Virus record (IMG/VR): IMGVR_UViG_3300007735_000562
Location: 1-27,443 of that record
Source of the DNA: a virus
Reading direction: 5' to 3' (one strand)
Length of the DNA: 27,443 nt
Within the stretch, counting starts at the first letter, position 1; each line of letters opens with the position of its first letter. Below, piece after piece: positions 15,247-23,609 of this stretch. The position numbers and the translations under genes are program-made. The notes beneath the pieces were generated by a model. That model did no database searches. It was not told where the DNA came from and saw only the letters and a program-made list of their open reading frames with translations.

Positions 15247-15522
15247 ATGGCAAATTACACTAAAACCACCAACTTTGCGGCTAAAGATAATTTGTCGCCA
15301 GGGAATGCAAGCAAGGTTGTCAAGGGAACTGAGATTGATACTGAGTTCACCAACATTCAGACTGCCATTGCTACCAAGGCAGATGGAACCTTTACTAACT
15401 TTAGCTTTGTTGAAAGCGGTTCTAATCTACTTATTCGTTACTCAGGCACTGATGTGATGAAGATTGACAGTTCAGGAAACCTGACTGTGTTGGGCAACAT
15501 TGTGGCTAATGGCACTGTCTGA
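15247..15522 (+). CDS. Small fibre-anchor-like protein
   Basis: A 91-residue protein. The first half (MANYTKTTNFAAKDNLSPGN ... GTEIDTEFTNIQTAIATKAD) is the N-terminal pattern often seen at the start of phage tail fibres, where it attaches to the tail. The second half (TNFSFVESGSNLLIRYSGTD ... GNIVANGTV) is related to the last 42 residues of the fibre at 3720-5189. So it looks like a fibre anchor fused directly to a fibre end, with no shaft between. It may be an adaptor for the large fibres or a minimal structural part. AAGGAAGAAAC precedes the ATG. Confidence 0.8.
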   Translation: MANYTKTTNFAAKDNLSPGNASKVVKGTEIDTEFTNIQTAIATKADGTFTNFSFVESGSNLLIRYSGTDVMKIDSSGNLTVLGNIVANGTV

Positions 15523-15531
15523 AAGACATAA

Positions 15532-17883
15532 ATGGACTTAGGTACAGCAATAAGGCAATTGGTTGAGAAACTAGGCGCTCAACCCGCCAGTGAACCTGCG
15601 CCTACTAGTTCTACTACATCACAAGACATTTTCTCAAAGATAGGTACACCAACTTGGAACTATGCTTACGATGACAATAGGGCTGCAAGCATAACTGGAG
15701 CAGATGGCAAAGAATATTTCTTTGTACCGCAAAGCTATGTTCAAAAAGGACAAGTTCAGGGCGATTTCCAGCAATATACCAAGCAGTTTCTTGATCCAAG
15801 TACATTTAAGAATGCAGTTGCATTTGAATTACCACAGGGGATGCAATCAAGGCTAGAGAATAAAGGCTTTGTTTGGTCTGCTGATGACTTTAATAAGTTA
15901 GGTCTGAATACATACAGCGGTTACAAAATTGATGAAAACAATCCTGCAATTGTTGGGATAGGCAATCCGCATCCAAGTATGCAAGTTGGCGCTCCAATTT
16001 CATACATTACACAACCAAAACTTGCTCCTGGTGGCGAGCGTGTCCAACAAGATTGGATAACCACAGAGGGTCGCCAAGGTGGTTTGGGTCAATATGCCTA
16101 CTATAAGTATCAAGGCCCATTGGCAGATGCTGCTCGTGGTGGCTTACAGGCAATTGGCCCACTTGCTCCACTTTTGCTGGAATATGCGGCTCCTGGAATG
16201 GGATTAGGCTTTGCTTATTCTGCTGGAAATGCTGCTGGTAAATTGACAACTGGTCAACCTGGAGCTGCTGAGACATTAGCAACTTCTGTTCTTTTAAATC
16301 AATTGGGCGTTGGGTCTAGTGTTGCAGAAGCTACTGGTTCTACTGTTGCTGGTCAAGTTGCTCAAGGAACTGCCACAGGATTGTTAACTGGAAAAACGCC
16401 AGAACAAGCAGTTACTGGTGCTGTCAAAGGCGTTGCACTTGATAGTCTTATGCCAAACCAAGGCGCAACAGTACAAACAGAACAAGAAGTTCTTGCTGGA
16501 CAACAAGACTTGCAGAATCAGTTGGCTCCTTATGAGTCATCAGTTCCACCAAGCACAACTGCATTTGACACAACACAAGACATTTCAGACACATCTGGTT
16601 TTGTGCCACCAACACCAACACCAACTACACCAATTACTGGAAATACTGGAGGAAATATGGCTGACGAAACAATTAGTGATGATCCCTATGCGGTAATTGA
16701 TCCAACTACGGGTCAATATCAATACAGTGTTGGCGATCCAGAATTCAATCCATACGACTATCAATTAGCCCAAACTGCACAGCAAACAGCAACTCAGTCT
16801 GGCTTGAAGGTTGGTGATGTTCTTAACTTCTTTAAAACCAATCCAACCCTGACAAAAGGTTTGATTAGTACTGGAATTAGCACTGCTGGTGGTTTGTTGA
16901 CCAACCAAGCCAATGTAGAGGCAGCACGAATCTCTGCTCAAGCAATGCGAGATGCAGCGGCACAGGCGGCAGAAGCACAGAGGTTTCGTCCTGTTGGCGT
17001 TACCACTCGCTTTGGCGCATCACAGTTTGGGTTTGATCCTACAACTGGTCAATTGACAAGTGCTGGTTACACAGTTAGCCCAGAACTCAAAGCGATGCAA
17101 GACCGCATCATGGCTTTGTCTGGTCAGGGCTTGACTGAGGCAGAGAAGGCCGCAGGTCGTTATGCTCCTTTGACTGCTGGCGCACAGGGATTGTTTGGCC
17201 TGGGCCAACAGTATCTGGCTCAGACTCCAGAGCAAGTTGCTGCCGACTACATGGCTAAACAACAGAACTTGTTGGCTCCTAGCCGTGAGCGTCAGTTGGC
17301 TCAACTGCAAAACCAGTTGTTCCAAACAGGTCGTGGTGGATTGTCTGTGGGTGCTACTGGTGCTCGCCCAAGTGGTGCTGCTGGTTTGGGTGCGGCATCT
17401 CCTGAGATGGAGGCCTATTACAACGCTTTGGCTCAACAAGATGCGGCATTGGCGGCACAAGCACAGCAAGCTGGTCAACAACAAGTGCAGTTTGGTGCTG
17501 GTTTGCTAGGCTCTGGTGCTAATTTGCTTGGAAGCTACACACAAGGCTTGACGGGTGCTTATTCGCCGTTTAGCACTGGTGTTGGCGTAGGTTCATCACT
17601 AGAGTCTCTGGGTCAAGCGCCTTTGGACATTGGCGCACAATTGGGTGGTAGAACTGCTGCGGCTGGTGCTAATGTTGGTCAAACACTGCTCCAAGGTGGA
17701 TTGTTGGGGGCTAGAACAACTCAAGCTGCATCTGGTGTTAGTCCTTTTGGAGCGGCATTGACCAGATTTGCAGATAGCCCTGAAGCACAACAGGCGTTGC
17801 TTGGAATGTTTACTGGTGGTTCGCCAAATCAGTATGAGCAACGGGCAGGTGTTCCATTTACACAGCGAAATGTTTACGGTTAA
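15532..17883 (+). CDS. Large internal virion / DNA-ejection protein candidate 1
   Basis: A 783-residue protein in the place of P22 gp7/gp20/gp16 or T7 internal core genes. The N-terminal 190 residues look globular (FFVPQSYVQKGQVQGDF). Then a Gly/Ala-rich hydrophobic part (about 205-310), a Pro/Thr-rich linker (about 340-375), an Ala/Gln-rich helical part (about 440-490, QAMRDAAAQAAEAQRFR) and a Gly/Ala/Gln-rich C-terminus with repeats of LGxGxxLLGSY type. No enzymatic motif is visible. Ejection proteins leave the head with the DNA and form a channel; the hydrophobic Gly-rich part would suit membrane passage. The ribosome-binding site is weak (GAAAGACATAA). Confidence 0.72.
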   Translation: MDLGTAIRQLVEKLGAQPASEPAPTSSTTSQDIFSKIGTPTWNYAYDDNRAASITGADGKEYFFVPQSYVQKGQVQGDFQQYTKQFLDPSTFKNAVAFELPQGMQSRLENKGFVWSADDFNKLGLNTYSGYKIDENNPAIVGIGNPHPSMQVGAPISYITQPKLAPGGERVQQDWITTEGRQGGLGQYAYYKYQGPLADAARGGLQAIGPLAPLLLEYAAPGMGLGFAYSAGNAAGKLTTGQPGAAETLATSVLLNQLGVGSSVAEATGSTVAGQVAQGTATGLLTGKTPEQAVTGAVKGVALDSLMPNQGATVQTEQEVLAGQQDLQNQLAPYESSVPPSTTAFDTTQDISDTSGFVPPTPTPTTPITGNTGGNMADETISDDPYAVIDPTTGQYQYSVGDPEFNPYDYQLAQTAQQTATQSGLKVGDVLNFFKTNPTLTKGLISTGISTAGGLLTNQANVEAARISAQAMRDAAAQAAEAQRFRPVGVTTRFGASQFGFDPTTGQLTSAGYTVSPELKAMQDRIMALSGQGLTEAEKAAGRYAPLTAGAQGLFGLGQQYLAQTPEQVAADYMAKQQNLLAPSRERQLAQLQNQLFQTGRGGLSVGATGARPSGAAGLGAASPEMEAYYNALAQQDAALAAQAQQAGQQQVQFGAGLLGSGANLLGSYTQGLTGAYSPFSTGVGVGSSLESLGQAPLDIGAQLGGRTAAAGANVGQTLLQGGLLGARTTQAASGVSPFGAALTRFADSPEAQQALLGMFTGGSPNQYEQRAGVPFTQRNVYG

Positions 17884-17892
17884 GGAATAATC

Positions 17893-19242
17893 ATGGCAGA
17901 ACCAAATATTGTTGGAAGTTTGTTCGGTGTAACTCCTGAGTTGTACCAAGAGCAGCGGGACTTGATGCGTCAAAAGCAAGCAATGGAGTTTGCTCAACTT
18001 GATCCACGGGCGCAAGCAACATACGCTTTTGGTCGTGCTGGTCAACAAGCAGGTCAAGCACTGGGTGGCTTGATGGGCGTAGAAGACCCTCAGATGCGCC
18101 TGATTAGCCAACGCAATGCCTTGGCAAAGCAGATTGACATGAATGATCCTGAATCCATCATGCGTGGCGCACAGATGGCAGCACAAGCGGGTGACACAGC
18201 GGCAGCTACTGCCTTGGCTGACTATGCTCGTAAAGCTGCTGGTGATTTAGCATTGGTGCAACAGCGCACCGCTGAAAAGATGACTTCTGAACAGCGTAAT
18301 GCTTTGGCATTTGCTTCTTCTGTTGGTCGCCCTGGCTCTCCTGAATTCAATAGAGCATATCAAGATAAATTAACTGAATTGACAACAAAACCAGAGGCAA
18401 CATCTACAGAGATGAGAAATGCAGCTGCTCTTGCTGCGTCTGAATTTCCTGTTGGATCGTCTCAATATACTGAAAAATATAGAGAAGAATTAAAGCGACT
18501 AACAACAGCAAAAGAAAAAGATTTGCGCTTTGGTGTTGATAGAGAAGCGTATGCAGAAGAAAAGTTTTCTAAGCCATTTGCTCAACTGTCTCCAGAAGAA
18601 AAAGGGGTTGTTAATAGGTATATTGAGGGCGAAAAAGCAACTATTGCAGAAAAAGGTGCTGTTAAAGTTTATCCTCCAGGAACGCCTGTTGCACAAAAAG
18701 ATTGGATAACTTTTAGGGATTACACTGATAAAAATCCAGTAATGAAAAAAACAATGGCTTTGATTTCTGAAGCGCCTAATGCTATAGAAACAATTGGTCA
18801 AGTTACAAGTAATGACATTGCGGCTAAAGCACTTCCAGCAACGCTTGCAAGATTAACTGGCGATACTGGAGTTTTGTCAAATCAAGACATTACTCGTTAT
18901 GCTAGAACTGGTGGTCTTGATGACAGGCTGGCTCAGTCTGCGGCACAATTTTTTACTGGTCGTGGAACTGCTCAACAAAAAGATCAAGCACTTAGATTTG
19001 TTTCTGCAATTTATCGTGGTGCGTTAATTGAGCAAAGACAATTTATTGTTGATGAAGCTAAACAACTTGGATATACAAATACATCAAACTATGACACCAT
19101 GCTTAAATCAATTGATGACAAACTTGCTAAATTTAAAGAAGTAAAACCAGGGTCACCGCAAATGGGGACTCAAAATCAAAGACAACCTACTGGAAACCCA
19201 TTGATTGACAAGTACTTGGCTCCAGCAAACACCACACAATAA
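17893..19242 (+). CDS. Internal virion / ejection protein candidate 2
   Basis: A 449-residue Ala/Gln/Glu-rich, mostly helical protein. The start (LFGVTPELYQEQRDLMRQKQ) and an AFGRAGQQAGQALGGLMGVE stretch are a pattern I recognise from phage internal proteins next to other ejection genes. No transmembrane helix or catalytic motif is visible. It is preceded by TAAGGAATAATC (AAGGA) and the gap to the next gene is only 9 bases. Function is inferred from position. About half of the sequence (residues 155-300) is rich in charged helices, suiting a tail-channel or core component. Confidence 0.72.
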   Translation: MAEPNIVGSLFGVTPELYQEQRDLMRQKQAMEFAQLDPRAQATYAFGRAGQQAGQALGGLMGVEDPQMRLISQRNALAKQIDMNDPESIMRGAQMAAQAGDTAAATALADYARKAAGDLALVQQRTAEKMTSEQRNALAFASSVGRPGSPEFNRAYQDKLTELTTKPEATSTEMRNAAALAASEFPVGSSQYTEKYREELKRLTTAKEKDLRFGVDREAYAEEKFSKPFAQLSPEEKGVVNRYIEGEKATIAEKGAVKVYPPGTPVAQKDWITFRDYTDKNPVMKKTMALISEAPNAIETIGQVTSNDIAAKALPATLARLTGDTGVLSNQDITRYARTGGLDDRLAQSAAQFFTGRGTAQQKDQALRFVSAIYRGALIEQRQFIVDEAKQLGYTNTSNYDTMLKSIDDKLAKFKEVKPGSPQMGTQNQRQPTGNPLIDKYLAPANTTQ

Positions 19243-19251
19243 GAGGATCAA

Positions 19252-22005
19252 ATGGCAGCAACATACGAACAAGTTATTGAAGCATTGCGGATAGCCGATT
19301 CACAAGGAAATGTAGAAGACGCAACAAAACTTGCTGAAATGGCGGCTGCTATGCGTCCAAGTGGTGGTGCTGGCAGAGGTCAATTGGGTGGCCCTGCTGC
19401 CCGTCCAGCTTCTGGCATGGGTGAATATCTTGGAATTAGTGCCGCCAGAGGACTGACAAGTACACCAGCTAGATTGGCTGCTGGCTCTGCAATGCAACAA
19501 GGCACTTTTGCTGGCGCATTTCCTACACAACCAGAACTTGAAGAAATAACTACCGAGAATGTCCAACGCAGGTTTGGCGTTGATACAGCAACTCGTCCGG
19601 CAACTAAAGCACAAAGATATATTGGTGCTGGCGTTGAAGGTGCTGTTGATACATTAAATTTGATGGGTGCTGGTGCTGGAATTGCTCCAAAATTGTTGAG
19701 TGCTGGGGCTGGTGGTCTTGCTGGAATGGGTGGAGAATTTGGCGGTGAAATTGGCGGTCAAGTTGCTGGTGTTCCAGGTCAAGTGCTTGGCGGTATTACC
19801 TTTGCTCTTTTAAGTGGTGCTGGTGGACTAAAAGCAGGTCAAAAATTGTTTGGCGATGCTGTTGAAAAACTAAACATAAAAGATTTGAATATTTCTGATC
19901 TTGCAGATGTTGAAGGCGTTTCAAGAGCACAAGCACTTATAAAACAAGCAGTGGAGGCCGATCCAACACTTTTGACAAAACTTCAAAACATAGAGAAAAA
20001 AATACAGTTTGTTACTGGAGAAAAAGGCGCTTTAGCTGCAACAGGCCTGGACAATCAAGTTATCAGAGCTAAAGTACAAAAACTTGCTGAATCTGATTTG
20101 ACAATCAGGTCTGATTTGCAACGGCTATACAAAGAATTACAAGATGCCGTACAAAAAAAGGCTGCTGGTCTTTATCCACAACCAACAGCAGAATTACCTT
20201 CAGGGAAGGCTGCTATTGCTGCTGTTGAAACAGATTACAACCAGCGTTTAAAGGCAATTGATAGTCAACTTGAAAGGCAAACTGCAAACTTAACTTTGGG
20301 AAACAAATACATTAGCACATCAGGATTGATTGAGCCTCCAACCGAACTTGGAAAAGCAATTCAAAACCTTGTGCTGGCAAGAGAAAAGGCAGCAAGAGGT
20401 GCTTTGTCTCCTGAATACAACTCTGTGCGAGATCAGGCATCCAATATGGGTGCAATTCTTCCTGCACAAGAAACACAAGATTTGTTAGGCACTGCTTTTG
20501 ATTTGTTTATGAAAGACCCTTGGGGTCGGCAATCTGACTTGCTAAAACTTGTTAAGCAACAGTCTGACAAATTTAAAGCATTACGGGCAAAAGCAAGCGG
20601 TGTTGAGCCTGGAACAACTTTGCCAGCTACCACTGGGCCTGATTTGTCTGTTGGCCTTGATATTACAAGCCTAGATTCATTGAAGCGCCGTGTTGCTGAT
20701 GACATAAGACGAGTGCAGAATCCAGCTACCAAAGATAAGTTAATTATCTTGCAACAGCGAGTAGATGAGGCTTTGGGAAAAGTTGAGTCTAACAATGGTG
20801 CTGTGATGGTTGATTTTCGTGGTGAAAAAAGCAGTTTTGGCGATGCCATGCAACAGCTTGATTTGGATTACTACAACAAAGTAGGGGTTCCATTTAAAGA
20901 TGCTGATGCTGTGCAAAAAATTGGCTCTCAGGAATATGCTGAAAGAATTGCACCAACCATTGCATCATCTCCAACTGCATTGGATCAGTTTTTGCGAGTC
21001 TCTGGTGAAGAGGGAATGCCATTGGCTGAAAAAGCAATCATGTCTAAGCTGTACAACAAAGCAATTGGAAAAGATGGTTTTGTTGATCCAGTAAAACTTG
21101 ATAAGTTAATTAAAACAGATTCAAACAATGGTGGGTTTAGCGATATTTTGGATAGAACGCCAAATCTAAAAGGAAACCTTGATGATGTTTTAACAAGAAC
21201 GCAATATCTTTCAGAGGTGAAAAACTCAATTGATGATGCTGCAAAAGCAGAGCGTGTTCGTTTAGGTCAAAGTTTCTTAATGGACTATGACAATCGTGGC
21301 GTTGAGGGAATTGTTGCAAGCATGACAGGTTCGTCTGGTAAAGGTTATTCAAACAAGTTTAATGTTGACTTGAAAAAACTTCCTGCCGATGACCAAACTA
21401 ATGTGACCTTTGCTATTCGCAATCAACTTGTAAATAACATGATTGAAAGCAATAATCCATTTGAATACCTTAATAAACACAAAGATACTTTTGTGTCTAT
21501 GTTTGGCAAAAGTCACTTTGACAATTTATCAGCACTTGCTGATGTGTCACGATTGGCTAAAAACATTGATATTCAAAAATTGCCAATCAGAGATGCTGCC
21601 TTACATGAATCTTCGGTTTTAGAAAACATGGTTGGCGGGGTTAGGATGCAACAACTTGCTGGAATTGCAGTCAATCAAATTTCAAGTGTTTTCAATAAAG
21701 GCTTTAGGATTCTTTCGTTGATTGGGCAGAAAAACATAGATGAATCAACCAAACAGGCAATCACACAGCTTTTGTTTGACAAGGAAGGTCTTGACAAAAT
21801 AACCAAGGCATCAACAAAGATTTTCACAAGAAAAGGCCAAGAGATTGACATAAAAGATGTTGTTAAAGGCGTTGATCTTTCAAATCTTGCAACTGCATTT
21901 GGTCAAAACATCTTGAAGTATGGTTATATTGGTGGTGCTACTGCGGCATCTCCAAGTGAAGTAATGGAAGAGCAAACTCAGCCGTATTTCATGTATAGCC
22001 CATAA
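19252..22005 (+). CDS. Internal virion / ejection protein candidate 3
   Basis: A 917-residue protein, the largest here. The N-terminus (YEQVIEALRIADSQGNVEDA) is a short helical hairpin also found at the start of other phage ejection-type proteins. A Gly/Ala-rich hydrophobic part follows (about 135-205), then a long charged helical body and a C-terminus ending EQTQPYFMYSP. I see no lytic transglycosylase or protease motif, unlike T7 gp16-type core proteins. Ribosome-binding site AGAGGA precedes the ATG. With the two preceding genes it makes a set of three, as in P22 and T7 ejectosomes. That parallel is inference from order and size. Confidence 0.7.
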   Translation: MAATYEQVIEALRIADSQGNVEDATKLAEMAAAMRPSGGAGRGQLGGPAARPASGMGEYLGISAARGLTSTPARLAAGSAMQQGTFAGAFPTQPELEEITTENVQRRFGVDTATRPATKAQRYIGAGVEGAVDTLNLMGAGAGIAPKLLSAGAGGLAGMGGEFGGEIGGQVAGVPGQVLGGITFALLSGAGGLKAGQKLFGDAVEKLNIKDLNISDLADVEGVSRAQALIKQAVEADPTLLTKLQNIEKKIQFVTGEKGALAATGLDNQVIRAKVQKLAESDLTIRSDLQRLYKELQDAVQKKAAGLYPQPTAELPSGKAAIAAVETDYNQRLKAIDSQLERQTANLTLGNKYISTSGLIEPPTELGKAIQNLVLAREKAARGALSPEYNSVRDQASNMGAILPAQETQDLLGTAFDLFMKDPWGRQSDLLKLVKQQSDKFKALRAKASGVEPGTTLPATTGPDLSVGLDITSLDSLKRRVADDIRRVQNPATKDKLIILQQRVDEALGKVESNNGAVMVDFRGEKSSFGDAMQQLDLDYYNKVGVPFKDADAVQKIGSQEYAERIAPTIASSPTALDQFLRVSGEEGMPLAEKAIMSKLYNKAIGKDGFVDPVKLDKLIKTDSNNGGFSDILDRTPNLKGNLDDVLTRTQYLSEVKNSIDDAAKAERVRLGQSFLMDYDNRGVEGIVASMTGSSGKGYSNKFNVDLKKLPADDQTNVTFAIRNQLVNNMIESNNPFEYLNKHKDTFVSMFGKSHFDNLSALADVSRLAKNIDIQKLPIRDAALHESSVLENMVGGVRMQQLAGIAVNQISSVFNKGFRILSLIGQKNIDESTKQAITQLLFDKEGLDKITKASTKIFTRKGQEIDIKDVVKGVDLSNLATAFGQNILKYGYIGGATAASPSEVMEEQTQPYFMYSP

Positions 22006-22009
22006 GGAG
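22004..22009 (+). promoter_or_regulatory. Ribosome-binding site pointing to an ATT start
   Basis: AAGGAG overlapping the preceding TAA, exactly six bases before ATT at 22016. No ATG, GTG or TTG in the correct frame is at this distance; the TTG at 22017 is in another frame. Confidence 0.55.
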
Positions 22010-22015
22010 CGCAAG

Positions 22016-22717
22016 ATTGATCCTCTCACCCTCCTGGCAATGGCAAATGGTTGTGTTGCAGCCATTCGCAAAGGCTGTGAACTCTATAAAGAGGTCAAAG
22101 GGACTGTTTCAGCAGTTCAAAAGACTGCCAAGGAAGTCACGGCTATTGCTGAAGAAGTGGGTGGTTTCTTTGGGTTCTTCAAGAAGAAAAAGCCTCAAGC
22201 TGCCGCACCTGTCGCCCAGGCCAAGCCTAAGAAAGCTGAAGCTGAAGTTTGGGATGAGGGCAAGGTTGTGGCTGACTTGGCGGCTAATCTGTCGCAGTTC
22301 TTCAAGGTTCAGCAACAGCTTGCAGACCACATTCGTGAAGAAGAAGAAAAGTCTAAGACTGTTTATGACCCAAATCAAAACATCATGGAGTCGGCACTTC
22401 ATCGTGAATTGGCAAAGACGCAGTTTGAGAAGTTAGCCAAAGAGATTCGTGAGATTATGGTGTATCAAAGCCCACCAGAGTTGGGTAACTTGTACACCAG
22501 AGTCAATGCAATGAGGGTGCAGATCATTGAAGAACAAGAAGAAGCAAGATTGGCACAAGAGAAGAAACAACGAGAGGTTGAATGGCAACGCAGAAAGGTA
22601 ATCAGCGCAATCCAAGACAAGGCAATCTACGGGGTAGCCTGTTTAGTGTTCGTCCTGTACCTAGTCCTGTTCTTCAGCCTTCTAATAATGGATCGAAAAG
22701 TAAGATGGGGTTTTTAG
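22016..22717 (+). CDS. Membrane-tethered helical protein, probable ATT start
   Basis: A 233-residue protein if started at ATT 22016 (225 from the first ATG, 22040). The extra residues (I)DPLTLLA complete a DPLTLLAMAN N-terminus that I know from phage relatives, and a strong AAGGAG sits at ideal distance. The body is charged and helical: a KKKK patch (about 57-60), an Ala/Pro/Lys linker and a coiled region with EEQEEARLAQEKKQREVEWQ. One hydrophobic helix (about 206-226) lies near the C-terminus. It belongs to the group of tail-anchored helical proteins found before phage lysis genes; the function is unknown. The end overlaps the next gene by 13 bases. Confidence 0.75.
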   Translation: MDPLTLLAMANGCVAAIRKGCELYKEVKGTVSAVQKTAKEVTAIAEEVGGFFGFFKKKKPQAAAPVAQAKPKKAEAEVWDEGKVVADLAANLSQFFKVQQQLADHIREEEEKSKTVYDPNQNIMESALHRELAKTQFEKLAKEIREIMVYQSPPELGNLYTRVNAMRVQIIEEQEEARLAQEKKQREVEWQRRKVISAIQDKAIYGVACLVFVLYLVLFFSLLIMDRKVRWGF

Positions 22718-22899
22718 TTGCATTGGTTGCTATGGTGCTGGTCTTTGTCCTACTGCTACCGCTGATAGGCTCCATCTACTATGACACCTTGGCGGCACAA
22801 AAGGAAAGCAAAATGCAGATTGAGCGCATGGAGAGACTGCGCCAACAACTAGAGTATGAGCGTCAACAACTAGATAGGCAGCGCAATGAATCAAAATAG
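22705..22899 (+). CDS. Small single-helix membrane protein
   Basis: A 64-residue protein: hydrophobic helix at 2-23 (VALVAMVLVFVLLLPLIG) then a charged Gln/Arg-rich coiled coil (33-62, RMERLRQQLEYERQQLDRQR). An in-frame ATG at 22582 would add 41 residues, but those are antihydrophobic, low-complexity and read across the membrane helix of the preceding gene in another frame, so I use 22705. The ribosome-binding site is weak (GAAAAG). Layout recalls i-spanins or XhlA-type lysis accessory proteins; it is the first of the lysis-side membrane genes. Confidence 0.6.
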   Translation: MGFLVALVAMVLVFVLLLPLIGSIYYDTLAAQKESKMQIERMERLRQQLEYERQQLDRQRNESK

Positions 22900-23137
22900 G
22901 TTTCTGTGGTGCGTGATTACCATTTCATTGGTGTGCATATTCCTTCTATCTGGGTGCGAGGATAGGTATCGATATGTTTGCCAGAATCCTGATAAATTTG
23001 ACCTTCCTGAGTGCCAAAAACCCAGATGTTTATTCACCCAAACCTGTCCTGAATACCTTGTAGCACCCATCTTGACCACCAAAGTTGAGCAACCACCAAA
23101 GGTTGAAGAAAAGAAGGCTGATGATGACAAAAAGTAA
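22886..23137 (+). CDS. Cysteine-rich phage lipoprotein
   Basis: An 83-residue protein with a lipoprotein signal: hydrophobic segment 6-21 and lipobox L21-S22-G23-C24. The mature part holds CQNPDKFDLPECQKPRC and LFTQTCPEYL, four Cys at regular spacing, a pattern I recall from lipoproteins of many aquatic phages. The C-terminus is Lys/Glu-rich. It would be anchored in the host envelope, most likely the outer membrane inner leaflet. Role may be in lysis or exclusion of other phages; not shown. It overlaps both neighbours. Confidence 0.8.
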   Translation: MNQNRFLWCVITISLVCIFLLSGCEDRYRYVCQNPDKFDLPECQKPRCLFTQTCPEYLVAPILTTKVEQPPKVEEKKADDDKK

Positions 23138-23609
23138 ATACTCTCCTGAAGACCTAGAAGTTCGCATTTGGGGCTTTGTGGTCGTGATGATTACCATCAT
23201 TTTGTTTGGCATCGTGTTTTCACTGCTCTATTCGGTTACTTTTGTAACTCAGCCTATCAAGTCGATGGCTCCGATAGACCAAGCCTATACTAAGATGCTG
23301 AACGACATTGTTTTGTTGATCGTTGGCGGCATTGGTGGAATCGTTGGAAAACGGGCCGTGGGTTCTGTGAATAGCCCAACGCCCACACCTCAGGCTTCAG
23401 CGCCTTCTAACCCCCCTACAGCGCCTCCTGCGCCCCCTGCCACATCAACATGGACTGCTCCATCTGGCGCTATGCCAGCTTGGGTAAATCCTCCTTTGGA
23501 TGAAACCTGGACACCACCGCCACCACCTACAACGCCACCACAGCATTTAGAGGCTGATTCTGTGCGGGAAGAGATTGCTCTTGCTCGTCAAGAGGTGAGA
23601 AATGGTTAA
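23124..23609 (+). CDS. Holin candidate with two membrane helices
   Basis: A 161-residue protein with helices at about 15-41 (IWGFVVVMITIILFGIVFSL) and 60-77, separated by MAPIDQAYTKMLND, then a long Pro/Thr/Ala-rich tail (about 84-145) and a charged end. The DLEVRIWGxVVV start and the AYTKMLNDIVLLIVGGIG second helix recur in small holin-like proteins of aquatic podoviruses. Holins open the inner membrane so endolysin can reach the wall. Two ATGs are adjacent; GAAGG is 6 bases before 23124, so I prefer that one over 23121. Position just before Rz and endolysin supports the call. The Pro-rich tail is unusually long for a holin. Confidence 0.72.
   Translation: MTKSKYSPEDLEVRIWGFVVVMITIILFGIVFSLLYSVTFVTQPIKSMAPIDQAYTKMLNDIVLLIVGGIGGIVGKRAVGSVNSPTPTPQASAPSNPPTAPPAPPATSTWTAPSGAMPAWVNPPLDETWTPPPPPTTPPQHLEADSVREEIALARQEVRNG

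Noticed and set aside
22017-22436. TTG-started 139-codon frame after the third ejection gene
   Set aside because: It is in another frame from the conserved DPLTLLAMAN protein, and its text is Arg/Lys/Ser-rich without any recognisable pattern. The ribosome-binding site fits the ATT of the real frame as well.
22582-22704. Longer start for the small membrane protein at 22705
   Set aside because: The extra 41 residues are low complexity and overlap the membrane helix of the preceding gene. Not excluded, but less likely.
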